Source: Variovorax paradoxus (lineage in GTDB: Bacteria; Pseudomonadota; Gammaproteobacteria; Burkholderiales; Burkholderiaceae_C). Taken from it: a stretch of 64,000 nucleotides of DNA. Location: assembly GCA_016806145.1 (NCBI GenBank), contig CP063166.1, positions 2,170,001 through 2,234,000 of the forward strand, written 5' to 3'. The notes under the pieces are model-generated. The model worked only from the letters and a program-made list of their open reading frames with translations. It ran no database searches and was not told the origin of the DNA. The stretch's first letter is position 1. Every line of letters begins with the position of its first letter. Below, piece by piece: positions 44,804 through 53,105 of the stretch. Position numbers and translations under genes: made by a program.

Positions 44804-46072
44804 TCAGCGCTGCAGTGCATCGCGCAAAAAGGCGAGCATGCGTGGCCACGATGCACTGCGTGCCCGCGCATTGCCCTCGGGCGTGCCGCCCATGTCCATC
44901 GTTTCGCCGGATATCGCATGGGTCGAGCGCGTCATGGTGGTCGGCGCGTTCGGCCAAGCGATCGAATGGCCGGCGCGCGGATAGCTCAGGTGCTCGGCGC
45001 GGTGCGGGAATCTTTTTTCGAGCAGCCGCTGCAGCGCGAAGTCGGCGAGGTCGGTCGACGGCCACAGGCCATCGGCCTCGCCCGAGATCAGCAGCACCGG
45101 GCCGTTGATGTTCTCGACCCGTATCGAGGTCTGCTCCAGCAGCGCTTGATCGCGCAGCGGGATCAGATACCAGTCGAAGCTGTCTTCTCGCGCGAGACCC
45201 CTGGCGACGGCCTCGTCCCACTGCGCATGCGTGAGCGTCGAGGCGAAGGCGATCTCCTGGCCGCCGAGCGTCCACGCGCCATGGCCGCTCGCGGGATAGG
45301 CGGGCCACACGATGCCGCTGGGCACATAGCCGATCACGCAGCCGATGGCGGGAAAGTGCGCGCCGAGCAGCAGCGCGAGTTCGCCACCGCGCGACACGCC
45401 CACGGTGCCGATGCGATCGGCCATCACGCCGGGCTGTTGGGCCAGCCATTCGAGCGCCGTGCCGAAGTACTCGAGCGGTATGCGGTCGAGCGTGGGTGGC
45501 AGGCCGTCGGCCGCGAAGTAGGCGAGTGCGAGCGCCGCGAAGCCGTGCGAGGCGAGCAGCGCGGCCATCTCCTGCGACCACGCCAGGCTGCCGTTCGATC
45601 CGCCGAGCACGAGCACGGCCGGATGCGGGCCCGTGCCCGCGGGTTCGAACAGCTTGCCGACGAGGCCGCGTTCCCTGACCTCGCGTTGCCGCACGCCGTC
45701 GCCGACATACACGCGGCGGATCGAGGCCGCGGTCGACGCCTCATCGTTGCCGCGCACTGCGCGCAGCGTGGCGGTCAGCGGATCGTCGCTCAGGCCCGCG
45801 ATGCCGCCGACGCGTTCGGGCGGCACCGGCGCGCGCGACCAGAACAGGCCCATCGCGTCGACGCCGTGGTAGCTGCCCGCGACCGGCGATTGGCGCGTGG
45901 CATCGACCGTGCCGTTGGCATCGGCCACGAAGAAGGCTTCGGACTGCAGCACCTCGTGGCCGAAGCGGCTGCACAGTTGGAGCGCGACGCGCTCGCCGGG
46001 TGCGAGACCGCGCAGGCGGATCTCCAGCGACTGGTCGACGAGGCACTGCGACGGCAGGGAATCGAATTTCAT
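44804..46072 (-). CDS. Acyl-CoA thioesterase / BAAT-family hydrolase
   Basis: A 422-residue protein with the two-domain layout of bile acid-CoA:amino acid N-acyltransferases and acyl-CoA thioesterases: an N-terminal Ig-like domain (about 1-130) and a C-terminal alpha/beta hydrolase (about 140-420). The nucleophile elbow is GVSRGGE (Ser rather than the Cys of mammalian BAAT, indicating hydrolysis), Asp in GEADGLWPS, His in RAGHSIAWP. Cytoplasmic. The start ATG 46072 begins MKFDSLPS. It may release CoA from acyl-CoAs of the neighbouring catabolic island. Confidence 0.87.
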   Translation of the reverse strand: MKFDSLPSQCLVDQSLEIRLRGLAPGERVALQLCSRFGHEVLQSEAFFVADANGTVDATRQSPVAGSYHGVDAMGLFWSRAPVPPERVGGIAGLSDDPLTATLRAVRGNDEASTAASIRRVYVGDGVRQREVRERGLVGKLFEPAGTGPHPAVLVLGGSNGSLAWSQEMAALLASHGFAALALAYFAADGLPPTLDRIPLEYFGTALEWLAQQPGVMADRIGTVGVSRGGELALLLGAHFPAIGCVIGYVPSGIVWPAYPASGHGAWTLGGQEIAFASTLTHAQWDEAVARGLAREDSFDWYLIPLRDQALLEQTSIRVENINGPVLLISGEADGLWPSTDLADFALQRLLEKRFPHRAEHLSYPRAGHSIAWPNAPTTMTRSTHAISGETMDMGGTPEGNARARSASWPRMLAFLRDALQR

Positions 46073-46107
46073 GCCCGCATTGTCCCCGCGCCACCTTCGG
46101 CGCACCT

Positions 46108-46926
46108 TCAGAAGAACTCGTCGAGCAGGCAGTAGAACGCGATGCGCTCGGCATCCGGCGCGATGCCGTAGCGTTCGAAGAAGGGCGCGGTCCAGGCCTC
46201 GCCGAGGTTGAAGCCGATGCTGCGCGCGGCCAGCGCGAGGTCCTGCCAGCGGTCGGCCACGCCGACGCGGCCGCAATCGATGAAGCCCGTGAAGCCCTCG
46301 GCGGTCGCCATCAGGTTCGGCAGGCAGGCGTCGCCATGGGTCACGACGAGGTCCTCGTTCGCGGGCCGTGTCGCGCGCAGTTGCTCGAACAGATCGATGG
46401 CGGTCCAGCCCGCGCGCTCGTCGTCGAAATCGCTCTCGTCGACCTGGCCTGCCACGGCGCGCACGTGCGCGTCCTCGATCCGGTGCGCCAGGCGATGGTC
46501 GAAGGGGCAGGTGGCGATCGGCACCCGGTGCAGCAGGCGCAGCGCATCGGCCAGGCGCGAGACGATCTCGGCCGGGCCGAACGGGCCCGACGCGAGATCG
46601 CGGCCTGGCACGGCGCGCATCAGCAGCCAGTGGCGATCGTGTTCGAGTGCGTGGTCGACGACCGCGGGCGCGGGCAGGTCATGGCGCGCGAGCCATTCGA
46701 GCCGCGCGATCTCGCCCGGCAGCTCGGCAAAGGGACCGGCGGGTTCGGACTTGAGGAACAGGACCTCGGCGTTGGCGGCTTCGATGCGGAACACATCGGC
46801 GCCCGATTCGCCGATCGTCTGGCGCTGCCAGCGGGCGTCGGCCAGGCGGGCGCGCCAAGCGTGAGGAACAGGGGGAAGGGGATTCAAGCGCAAAGGACTC
46901 CAGGCGTGGCGCGGATGGCGCGGCAC
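46108..46926 (-). CDS. Aminoglycoside 3'-phosphotransferase-like protein
   Basis: A 272-residue kinase of the APH(3') family. The catalytic loop is HGDACLPN (His197-Asn204; Asp199 base, Asn204 Mg ligand), followed by FIDCGRVGVADRWQDLALAARSI with Asp217 as the second metal ligand, and the family-typical C-terminus LLDEFF. CPFDHRL is also shared with APH(3')-II enzymes. All residues needed for activity are present, so it may confer kanamycin/neomycin resistance, though chromosomal relatives sometimes act poorly. Its codon and base use look like its neighbours, with no mobile element, hence an intrinsic gene. Confidence 0.88.
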   Translation of the reverse strand: MPRHPRHAWSPLRLNPLPPVPHAWRARLADARWQRQTIGESGADVFRIEAANAEVLFLKSEPAGPFAELPGEIARLEWLARHDLPAPAVVDHALEHDRHWLLMRAVPGRDLASGPFGPAEIVSRLADALRLLHRVPIATCPFDHRLAHRIEDAHVRAVAGQVDESDFDDERAGWTAIDLFEQLRATRPANEDLVVTHGDACLPNLMATAEGFTGFIDCGRVGVADRWQDLALAARSIGFNLGEAWTAPFFERYGIAPDAERIAFYCLLDEFF

Positions 46927-46966
46927 GCATCGTCGTCGCTCGCGCCCGGCTTTTCAAGCAAGCCAC

Positions 46967-46986
46967 CAACGGCCCCCAGGCCGTTG
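46967..46986 (-). terminator. Hairpin after the 88-residue protein gene
   Basis: CAACGGCC-N4-GGCCGTTG, a perfect 8-bp stem with a tetraloop, 4 bp beyond the stop at 46991. No strong U-run follows (GTGGCTTGCTTG), so it is a weak terminator or an RNA-stabilising hairpin. Confidence 0.45.
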
Positions 46987-46990
46987 CGCG

Positions 46991-47257
46991 CTAGTCCTTC
47001 TTCGACGCGTCGGCGGCTTCTTCTTCCGCGTGGCCCAGCACGATCTGGCCTTCGGTGACGAAGCGGTCGAACTCGATGCGCGGGATCGCGGCGGTCAGCG
47101 GATTGCTGTCCTCGGTCCAGGTCAGCACCACGCTGTCGTCGGCGACCAGCGCCTGGCAGACGCCTTCGGGAATGCGGATCTGCGGGCCATCGCCCGCGCG
47201 GAACTCGACCACGCCGACGATGCGGGCGTCGAGGCGTGAAGTGGCGGTGGTGTTCAT
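46991..47257 (-). CDS. Small conserved hypothetical protein
   Basis: An 88-residue soluble acidic protein (MNTTATSRLDARIVGVV at the start, EEEAADASKKD at the end). No family recognised, no signal peptide and no membrane segment. The core (DGPQIRIPEGVCQALV and VVLTWTEDSNPLTAAIP) looks beta-rich. It has a hairpin downstream and is divergent from the DUF1488-like gene, with 221 bp between them in which I see no gene and only a possible -10 (near 47431). Confidence 0.6.
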   Translation of the reverse strand: MNTTATSRLDARIVGVVEFRAGDGPQIRIPEGVCQALVADDSVVLTWTEDSNPLTAAIPRIEFDRFVTEGQIVLGHAEEEAADASKKD

Positions 47258-47478
47258 GTCGTGGAGGTCCTCGGTTGGGAAGACCGAAGCCTCGACGAAG
47301 GGCTGGCGGGCCGGCGTGGGACGACATCGCCGGTGCGCGCAGGAGCGGCATGGCGAGGCCTTTGGTGTTGTAGGCGCATTCCTTCAAGGGGATGCGAAAT
47401 CGTCCTCGCAAAGGCGACGGCACGGCGCGCTCTAGTCGGCGCGACGAAACAAGATGCAACCCGCTGGAGACAAGAGAG

Positions 47479-47748
47479 ATGAACTTCGAAGGAATCTATT
47501 GCTTCGACACCGCCACGGTGCGCTTCGCGTTCTACCCGCACGGTCCGCAGGGCCAGCGCGTGCTGGCGGAGATCACGGAAGACGCGCTGCACGATGAATT
47601 CGGCGTGCGCGAGGGTGGTCCCCAGCTGCTCGAGGCCTGCCGCGCCTACTTCGACGCGATCGAGGCCAAGGCCCGCGAACGCTATCGCGACGAGCCGCAC
47701 TGCCTGATCTCGCTGACCTCGGAAGACTTCGTCCGCATTCCCCGCTGA
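47479..47748 (+). CDS. Small DUF1488-like protein
   Basis: An 89-residue cytoplasmic protein. The start ATG 47479 follows GGAGACAAGAGAG. The pattern, beta-strands with RFAFYPHGPQGQRVLAEIT followed by a helix (EACRAYFDAIEAKARERY) and SEDFVRIPR, is that of DUF1488 proteins, whose role is unknown. The upstream frame stays open but is not conserved-looking. It converges with the cytochrome oxidase operon (10 bp between stops). Confidence 0.7.
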   Translation: MNFEGIYCFDTATVRFAFYPHGPQGQRVLAEITEDALHDEFGVREGGPQLLEACRAYFDAIEAKARERYRDEPHCLISLTSEDFVRIPR

Positions 47749-47758
47749 GGCGGGTTGC

Positions 47759-50296
47759 TCAGGCCGCGATCAGCGGCATCCATTGCATCGCCGCCGCGCC
47801 GATCGCGGTCTGCGCGCTGACGCAATGCCACAGCGGCTGCGTGTTGTCGATCGTCGCGCGCGCATCGGTGCGCAGCCGTCCGCGCCACGAGCGCGCGAGC
47901 ACATAACCCCCCATCAGCAGCAGCACCGCGAGGTGGAAGCCCTGGTAGCCCAGCAGCATCGCCACGCTCGCACTCCAGGCCTGCGCGCGCGGATCGAGGC
48001 CGGACCCCGCATGGCTCCAGAGGTCGACGCCATAGCCCGCGGCCGCGCAGGCCATCGCGAGCGCGACCAGCCAGCGCAGGCCGCGCTGCCGCGCCGCATC
48101 GTCATGGCGCAGGCCGCGCGCCGCGAACACCAGCGCGAGCGAGCCCGCGAGCATCAGCAGCACGGCCGCGGCGGGCCAGCGCAGCGCCGGCAGCGCGGCA
48201 CCGGGCGGCGGGCAGACCTCGGCCGCCATCGACACATGCACGTGCGCCCACAGCAGCGACGCGAAGATGCTCATGTCGACCGCGACCAGCACCACCATGC
48301 CCCACCATGAATGCGAGGCCCGGCCGATCGCGCCGACCGGCAGCCGTCGGCCGTGGCCCACATCGGCCATGGGCACGGGCGGCGGGCGGTCCGACCCCCA
48401 GAGCCAGAACACGATGGCCGCCACCGCGAGCACGCCGCACAGCCCCGCGACCAGCACCTGCTCGACCGTCAGCAGCAGGAAGAAGCCGGCCGTGCCCGCG
48501 GCCGCCACCAGCGGCGACCAGCCGTCGGTGGGCAGGCGCAGCAGGTGCAGCGGGCGCGCATCGCGCGGGCTTGTGACCAGCGTCTCGCGGCCGCCGAAGA
48601 CCGTGCCCGGCAGCCAGTGGCGGCCTTCCTCGACCTCGCGCGCCAGCGTGAGCCGGCGCCACAGCGGATAGCGCGAGGCGATTTCGGGAATGCTGCGCAC
48701 CGCGTACTCGCGCGCGGGCAGCCATTCGAGCGTGCCGGCGTTCCAGGGGTTGCCGTGTTCGCGCTCGGGCTTGCGCAGCGTGCGCGCCACGTCGACGACG
48801 AACAGCAGCACGCCCGCGGCGAACACGAAGGCGCCGATGGTCGACAGCAGGTTGAGCTCGTTCCATCCGAGGTCGCCCGGGTAGGTGTAGATGCGCCGCG
48901 GCATGCCCATCAGCCCCGCGATGTGCATCGGGAAGAAGGCGAGGTTGAAGCCGCCGAACATCAGGCCGGAGACCCAGCGCCCGCAGCGTTCCGAAAGCCG
49001 GTGGCCGTTGAACAGCGGCGCCCAGTGGTAGAGGCCCGCGAACACCGGGAACACCATGCCGCCGATCAGCACGTAGTGCAGGTGCGCGACGATGAAGTAG
49101 CTGTCGTGCGCCTGCCAGTCGAAGGGCAGCACCGCCACCATCACGCCGGTGAGCCCGCCCAGCACGAAGATGAAGTGGAAGCCCAGCAGGAACAGGGTGG
49201 GCGCATCGAGCCGGATGCGGCCGCTCCAGAAGGTGGCGATCCACGAGAACACCTGCAGGCCGCTGGGCAGCGCCACCGCGAAGCTCGCGGCCGACACCAG
49301 CCGCAGCGACCAGGTGCCCAGGCCGGCGGTGAACATGTGGTGCACCCACAGCAGGAAGCTCAGGGCGCCCACGGCCATCAGCGCGATCACCACCGCGCGG
49401 TGGCCCACCAGCGGCGTGCCCGCGAGCGTGGCGGCCATCATCGAGACCAGGCCCGCGGCCGGCAGGAAGATGATGTAGACCTCGGGATGGCCGAAGAACC
49501 AGAACAGGTGCTGCCACAGCACGGGATCGCCGCCGCGCGCGGCGATGAAGAAGGGCCAGTCGAAGGCGCGCTCCATCTCGAGCAGCAGCGTGGCCGCGAT
49601 CACGGCCGGGAACGCGAACACGATCATCAGCGCGCTGACCAGCATCGCCCACGCGAAGATCGGCATGCGCGCGAGCGTCATGCCCGGCGCGCGCGTGAAC
49701 AGGATGCCGATGATCAGCTCGATCGCGCCCGCGATCGCCGAGATCTCGATGAAGCCGATGCCCAGCAGCCACCAGTCGGCGCCGCGCCCCGGCGAGAACT
49801 CCTTGCCCGTGAGCGGCGGGTACATGAACCAGCCGCCGTCGGGCGCCTCGCCGAAGAACAGCGTGCCGAAGAACACCAGGCCGCCGATCGCATAGGCCCA
49901 GAACGCATAGGCCGACAGGCGCGGAAAGGGCAGGTCGCGCGCGCCCAGCATGCCCGGCAGCAGGTAGACCGCGATCGCCTCGACGATCGGTACCGCGAAC
50001 AGGAACATCATCACCGTGCCGTGCATGGTGAAGAGCTGGTTGTAGGTCCTGGGGTCGACCAGGTCGTTGTCGGGCACGGCGAGCTGCGCGCGCATCACCA
50101 GCGCGAGCACGCCGGCGAGCACGAAGAACAGCATCGCGGTCGCGATGTAGAACACGCCGATCTGCGTGTTGTTGACGGCCGAGAGCCGGCGCCAGCCCGA
50201 GGGCGGGCGCCAGGCGCGCTCGAGCGCGTCGCGCCCGGCATCGGGTTGCGGCGCGTTGGCGGCAGGGTCCAGGGGCGTGTTCATGGCGGTGCTCAT
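47759..50296 (-). CDS. ctaD: Cytochrome c oxidase subunit I-III fusion
   Basis: An 845-residue membrane protein. Residues 40-560 are subunit I: heme a ligand His92, Cu-B ligands His270 (GHPEVY with Glu272 and Tyr274), His319/His320, heme ligands His405 and His407. Residues of about 640-845 are a subunit III-like helical domain, so I and III are fused as in some caa3 enzymes. The D-channel entrance Asp121 is present, but the two channel asparagines read Ser128-Ala129, and the K-channel lysine of IPTGIKVFSW is Gln348 (LPSGLQVFSW). Start ATG 50296 overlaps the subunit II stop (ATGA). Confidence 0.93.
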   Translation of the reverse strand: MSTAMNTPLDPAANAPQPDAGRDALERAWRPPSGWRRLSAVNNTQIGVFYIATAMLFFVLAGVLALVMRAQLAVPDNDLVDPRTYNQLFTMHGTVMMFLFAVPIVEAIAVYLLPGMLGARDLPFPRLSAYAFWAYAIGGLVFFGTLFFGEAPDGGWFMYPPLTGKEFSPGRGADWWLLGIGFIEISAIAGAIELIIGILFTRAPGMTLARMPIFAWAMLVSALMIVFAFPAVIAATLLLEMERAFDWPFFIAARGGDPVLWQHLFWFFGHPEVYIIFLPAAGLVSMMAATLAGTPLVGHRAVVIALMAVGALSFLLWVHHMFTAGLGTWSLRLVSAASFAVALPSGLQVFSWIATFWSGRIRLDAPTLFLLGFHFIFVLGGLTGVMVAVLPFDWQAHDSYFIVAHLHYVLIGGMVFPVFAGLYHWAPLFNGHRLSERCGRWVSGLMFGGFNLAFFPMHIAGLMGMPRRIYTYPGDLGWNELNLLSTIGAFVFAAGVLLFVVDVARTLRKPEREHGNPWNAGTLEWLPAREYAVRSIPEIASRYPLWRRLTLAREVEEGRHWLPGTVFGGRETLVTSPRDARPLHLLRLPTDGWSPLVAAAGTAGFFLLLTVEQVLVAGLCGVLAVAAIVFWLWGSDRPPPVPMADVGHGRRLPVGAIGRASHSWWGMVVLVAVDMSIFASLLWAHVHVSMAAEVCPPPGAALPALRWPAAAVLLMLAGSLALVFAARGLRHDDAARQRGLRWLVALAMACAAAGYGVDLWSHAGSGLDPRAQAWSASVAMLLGYQGFHLAVLLLMGGYVLARSWRGRLRTDARATIDNTQPLWHCVSAQTAIGAAAMQWMPLIAA

Positions 50297-51261
50297 TGCA
50301 GCTGCGCGAGCCAGCGCGCGATCGATTGCAGCGTGGGCTCGTCGATCCGTTCGTGCGAGGAGGGCATGCGCGCGCCGGGCTTGGCCTCTTGCGTGTGCGC
50401 GACCCAGGCCGCGAGCTGGTCGGGCGTGTTGGGCACGGTGCCGGCGCCGAGGTAGAGCCGGCTGCCGACATGCGTGAGGTCGGGGCCGAGCCGGCTCTCC
50501 TCGCTCACGCCGCGCACCGTGTGGCAGGCGTTGCAGCGGTTCGCGAGGAAGGCGTCGCGCCCGCGCGCCAGATCGGGTGCGAGGGGGGCGCTCGCGGGCC
50601 GCGCCTGCGCCGCGAGCCAGGCCTCGAAGGCCGCGGGTTCCTCGGCCACCACGTGCAGCGCCATGCGCGCATGCTGCTCGCCGCAGTATTCGGCGCACTG
50701 GCCGCGCCAGGCGCCGGGCCGGTCGGCCTGCAGCAGCAGGTGCTGCACGCGGCCCGGCAGCATGTCCATCTTGCCGCCGAGCGCGGGCACCCAGAAGCTG
50801 TGGATCACGTCGGCGCTCGTGAGGCCGAAGTACACCGGCCGGCCCGCGGGAATGCGCACCTCGTTCGCGGTGCGGATCTCGGCGCCGCTGGCCGGGTCGC
50901 GGTAGCGCACCTCCCACCACCACATGTGGCCCGTGATGCCGATCACCAGCGCGTCGGCCGGCGGCACCGGGCGCCACGCGGGGCGATGGCGCTCGCCGTA
51001 GAAGAACAGCGCCACCAGCACCACGGCCGGGAACGCGAGGCCGCCGCCATAGAGCCACCAGCGCGCCTGCGCGCGCGGCATCGCGCGCGGCGCGTGCCGG
51101 CGCGCGCGCCGCACCGCGAGCGCGAGCAGCGCCATCACGAGCAAGAAGATCGCGGCGGCGCCGCCGATCAGCACCCAACTGACCTCGAGCAGCATGTCGG
51201 CCACCGGTCCCGCGGCATCGAAGGCCGAAGGCGAGGGCGGCGCGGTGGTGGGCCGGCTCAT
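50293..51261 (-). CDS. ctaC: Cytochrome c oxidase subunit II with fused cytochrome c (caa3 type)
   Basis: A 322-residue protein with two N-terminal helices (about 20-50 and 68-90), the Cu-A cupredoxin domain (His in DVIHSFWVP; CAEYCGEQHARM holds the Cys, Glu, Cys, His and Met ligands) and a C-terminal cytochrome c domain (heme motif CNACH, Met in GARMPSSHE). The fused heme makes it caa3-type, taking electrons directly from a cytochrome c. The aromatic patch reads GHMWWWEVRY. It overlaps genes on both sides by four bases. Confidence 0.95.
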   Translation of the reverse strand: MSRPTTAPPSPSAFDAAGPVADMLLEVSWVLIGGAAAIFLLVMALLALAVRRARRHAPRAMPRAQARWWLYGGGLAFPAVVLVALFFYGERHRPAWRPVPPADALVIGITGHMWWWEVRYRDPASGAEIRTANEVRIPAGRPVYFGLTSADVIHSFWVPALGGKMDMLPGRVQHLLLQADRPGAWRGQCAEYCGEQHARMALHVVAEEPAAFEAWLAAQARPASAPLAPDLARGRDAFLANRCNACHTVRGVSEESRLGPDLTHVGSRLYLGAGTVPNTPDQLAAWVAHTQEAKPGARMPSSHERIDEPTLQSIARWLAQLQ

Positions 51262-51707
51262 TCGAGCGCCAGCAGGTAGGCCGCCATGTCGCGCGCATCG
51301 CGCGGCGACACGCCCATCGACGGCATCGTGGTGCCCGGCACCAGCGCGGCCGGTGCCTCGATCCAGCGCGCCAGTGTCTCGGGCCCGTTCGGCAGATGGC
51401 CCGCGATGTAGCTGCGGCGACCGAAGGCATCGAGCGGCGGCGCGAGGCTGGCGCGCGCCGCCGGCACCTGCGGGATCGCATGGCAGCTGCCGCACTGGTA
51501 TTGCGCGAGCAGTTCGCGCCCGCGCGCCAGTTGGGCCGCGGGCGCATCGCCGTACGGAAGCGGCGCCGCCGGCCCGAACGCGGGCGGGCCGCGGCCCGAA
51601 AGCTCGCAGCCGCCCGCGAGCCCGACGGCCGCCATCGAGAGCGCGGCCAGTGCGGCGCGGCCGCGGCGTGCGCGGGGCGGCGGGCGAGCGTGCGGCGCGA
51701 GGGGCAT
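51258..51707 (-). CDS. Lipoprotein monoheme cytochrome c of the oxidase operon
   Basis: A 149-residue protein. Signal peptide with lipobox LAGGC, so it should be anchored to a membrane facing the periplasm. One heme-binding CGSCH and Met ligand in GTTMPSMGVSPRDARDMAAYL. It is the first gene of the oxidase operon, coupled by ATGA overlap to subunit II, and probably feeds electrons to it. A 74-bp divergent region separates it from the diheme cytochrome gene. Confidence 0.88.
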   Translation of the reverse strand: MPLAPHARPPPRARRGRAALAALSMAAVGLAGGCELSGRGPPAFGPAAPLPYGDAPAAQLARGRELLAQYQCGSCHAIPQVPAARASLAPPLDAFGRRSYIAGHLPNGPETLARWIEAPAALVPGTTMPSMGVSPRDARDMAAYLLALE

Positions 51708-51781
51708 GGCCGATTCTTGCGGGGTCGGACGCGGTTTGCGCCGACAGGGCGGCCCGCACCCGCGTCGGACAATGCCGCCAC

Positions 51782-52657
51782 ATGAATGCGCCCAAGACCG
51801 TCGCGCTGACCCTGGCCGCGCTGGCCGGCGGCGCCGCGATCGGCGCGGCGGTGATGGTGTGGGGCGGCGTCTACGACGTGGCTTCGAACGTGCAGCACAC
51901 GCAGCCCGTGTATTCGCTGCTCGAGACCGCGATGCGCCAGTCGGTGCGCTGGCGCGCGCGCGGCATCGAGGCGCCGCCACTGGGCGATGCGCGGCAGCTC
52001 CAGCAGGGCGCCGCCTGCTATCGCGCGCGCTGCGTGCAATGCCATGGCGCGCCGGGCGTGGCGCAGGACGACATCGGCAAGAGCATGCAGCCGCTGCCCG
52101 GCCCGCTGGTCGATGCGCGCCAGCGCTGGAGCGCGCGCGAGCTCTACTGGCTCACGCGCAACGGCATCAAGATGAGCGGCATGCCGGCGTGGGAATACCG
52201 GCTCTCGGACCAGGAGCTGTGGGCCGTGGTGGCCTTCGTCGAGCGGCTGCCCGACATGACGCCGCAGGCCTACGCGCAGGCCACGGCCTTCGAGCCCGTG
52301 CCCGGCACGCCGCGCAGCGGGGCGACTGGCACCGCGATCGGCTGCAACGCGCTGGCCGCGCAGCCCGCCACGCGGCCCGGCGATGCATTGCGCGGCCGCA
52401 CCGCGCTGACGCAGTACGCCTGCAACGCCTGCCATGCGATTCCCGGCGTGACCAGCTCGCATCCCCACGTCGGCACGCCGCTGGCCGGCATCGGCGGGCG
52501 CGGCCTGATCGCGGGCCGGCTCGCGAACACGCCCGAGAACATGGTGCGCTGGCTGCGCCACACGCGCGAGGTCGATCCGCTCACGGCCATGCCCGAGATG
52601 GGCGTGACCGAGCAGGACGCGCGCGACATCGCGGCCTACCTGGGCACGCTCGACTGA
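51782..52657 (+). CDS. Diheme cytochrome c, membrane-anchored
   Basis: A 291-residue protein with an uncleaved or cleavable N-terminal helix (7-30) and two class I cytochrome c domains: CVQCH (84-88) with Met in SGMPAWEYR, and CNACH (214-218) with Met in TAMPEMGVTEQDARD. It is divergent from the caa3 oxidase operon and likely an electron donor or dehydrogenase partner for it. The second domain resembles the lipoprotein cytochrome on the other side (CHAIP, MGVxxxDARD), suggesting common origin. A -10-like GACAAT lies 8 bp before the ATG. Confidence 0.9.
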   Translation: MNAPKTVALTLAALAGGAAIGAAVMVWGGVYDVASNVQHTQPVYSLLETAMRQSVRWRARGIEAPPLGDARQLQQGAACYRARCVQCHGAPGVAQDDIGKSMQPLPGPLVDARQRWSARELYWLTRNGIKMSGMPAWEYRLSDQELWAVVAFVERLPDMTPQAYAQATAFEPVPGTPRSGATGTAIGCNALAAQPATRPGDALRGRTALTQYACNACHAIPGVTSSHPHVGTPLAGIGGRGLIAGRLANTPENMVRWLRHTREVDPLTAMPEMGVTEQDARDIAAYLGTLD

Positions 52658-52769
52658 AGCGCGGGAGCGCTCCCGGCGACGGGCCAGGCCGGGCCTTGTC
52701 CTACGCGCGCGCGCCGGCGGCTTTCCAGAATGGGTCCGACCATCCGATCCCTCCCGGAAGGAGAACCCC

Positions 52770-53003
52770 ATGACATCGAAGACCGCCGCCAAAGACCCCA
52801 AGGACACCAGCAAGGCTTTTCCGTTCCCCACCGCCGAGTCGCACGGCAAGCCCGCGCCCGAGCACGACAAGCCCACGCACGAGGCACCGAGCGAGGACGC
52901 ACTCGACAGCGGCGTGGAGGAATCCTTTCCCGCCAGCGACCCGGTGTCGGTGACCGTCACCAAGGTCAAGCTGCCGCCGGGCAAGGCCAAGGCCGATTCC
53001 TGA
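52770..53003 (+). CDS. Small hydrophilic protein with EESFPASDP motif
   Basis: A 77-residue, very polar, probably disordered protein rich in Lys, Pro, Asp and Glu. Its one recognisable element is ALDSGVEESFPASDPVSV, a motif found in short proteins of many proteobacteria, often near stress genes; no function is established that I know of. A good ribosome site (GAAGGAGA) precedes the ATG. It stands alone between the diheme cytochrome and the YbhN-like gene. Confidence 0.75.
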   Translation: MTSKTAAKDPKDTSKAFPFPTAESHGKPAPEHDKPTHEAPSEDALDSGVEESFPASDPVSVTVTKVKLPPGKAKADS

Positions 53004-53105
53004 TCGGCCCGGCGCGCAGTTCCCGCGGCATGGCCCCCGGACTACGCGCACAAGCGCTCGCGGCGACTGTCGCTCGCGCTGGCCGGTTCCGATGATCGGT
53101 CCACG

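Noticed and set aside
52662..52675. Palindrome CGGGAGCGCTCCCG just after the diheme cytochrome gene
   Set aside because: It can form only a 5-bp stem with a tetraloop and has no U-run; too weak to call a terminator in DNA this GC-rich.
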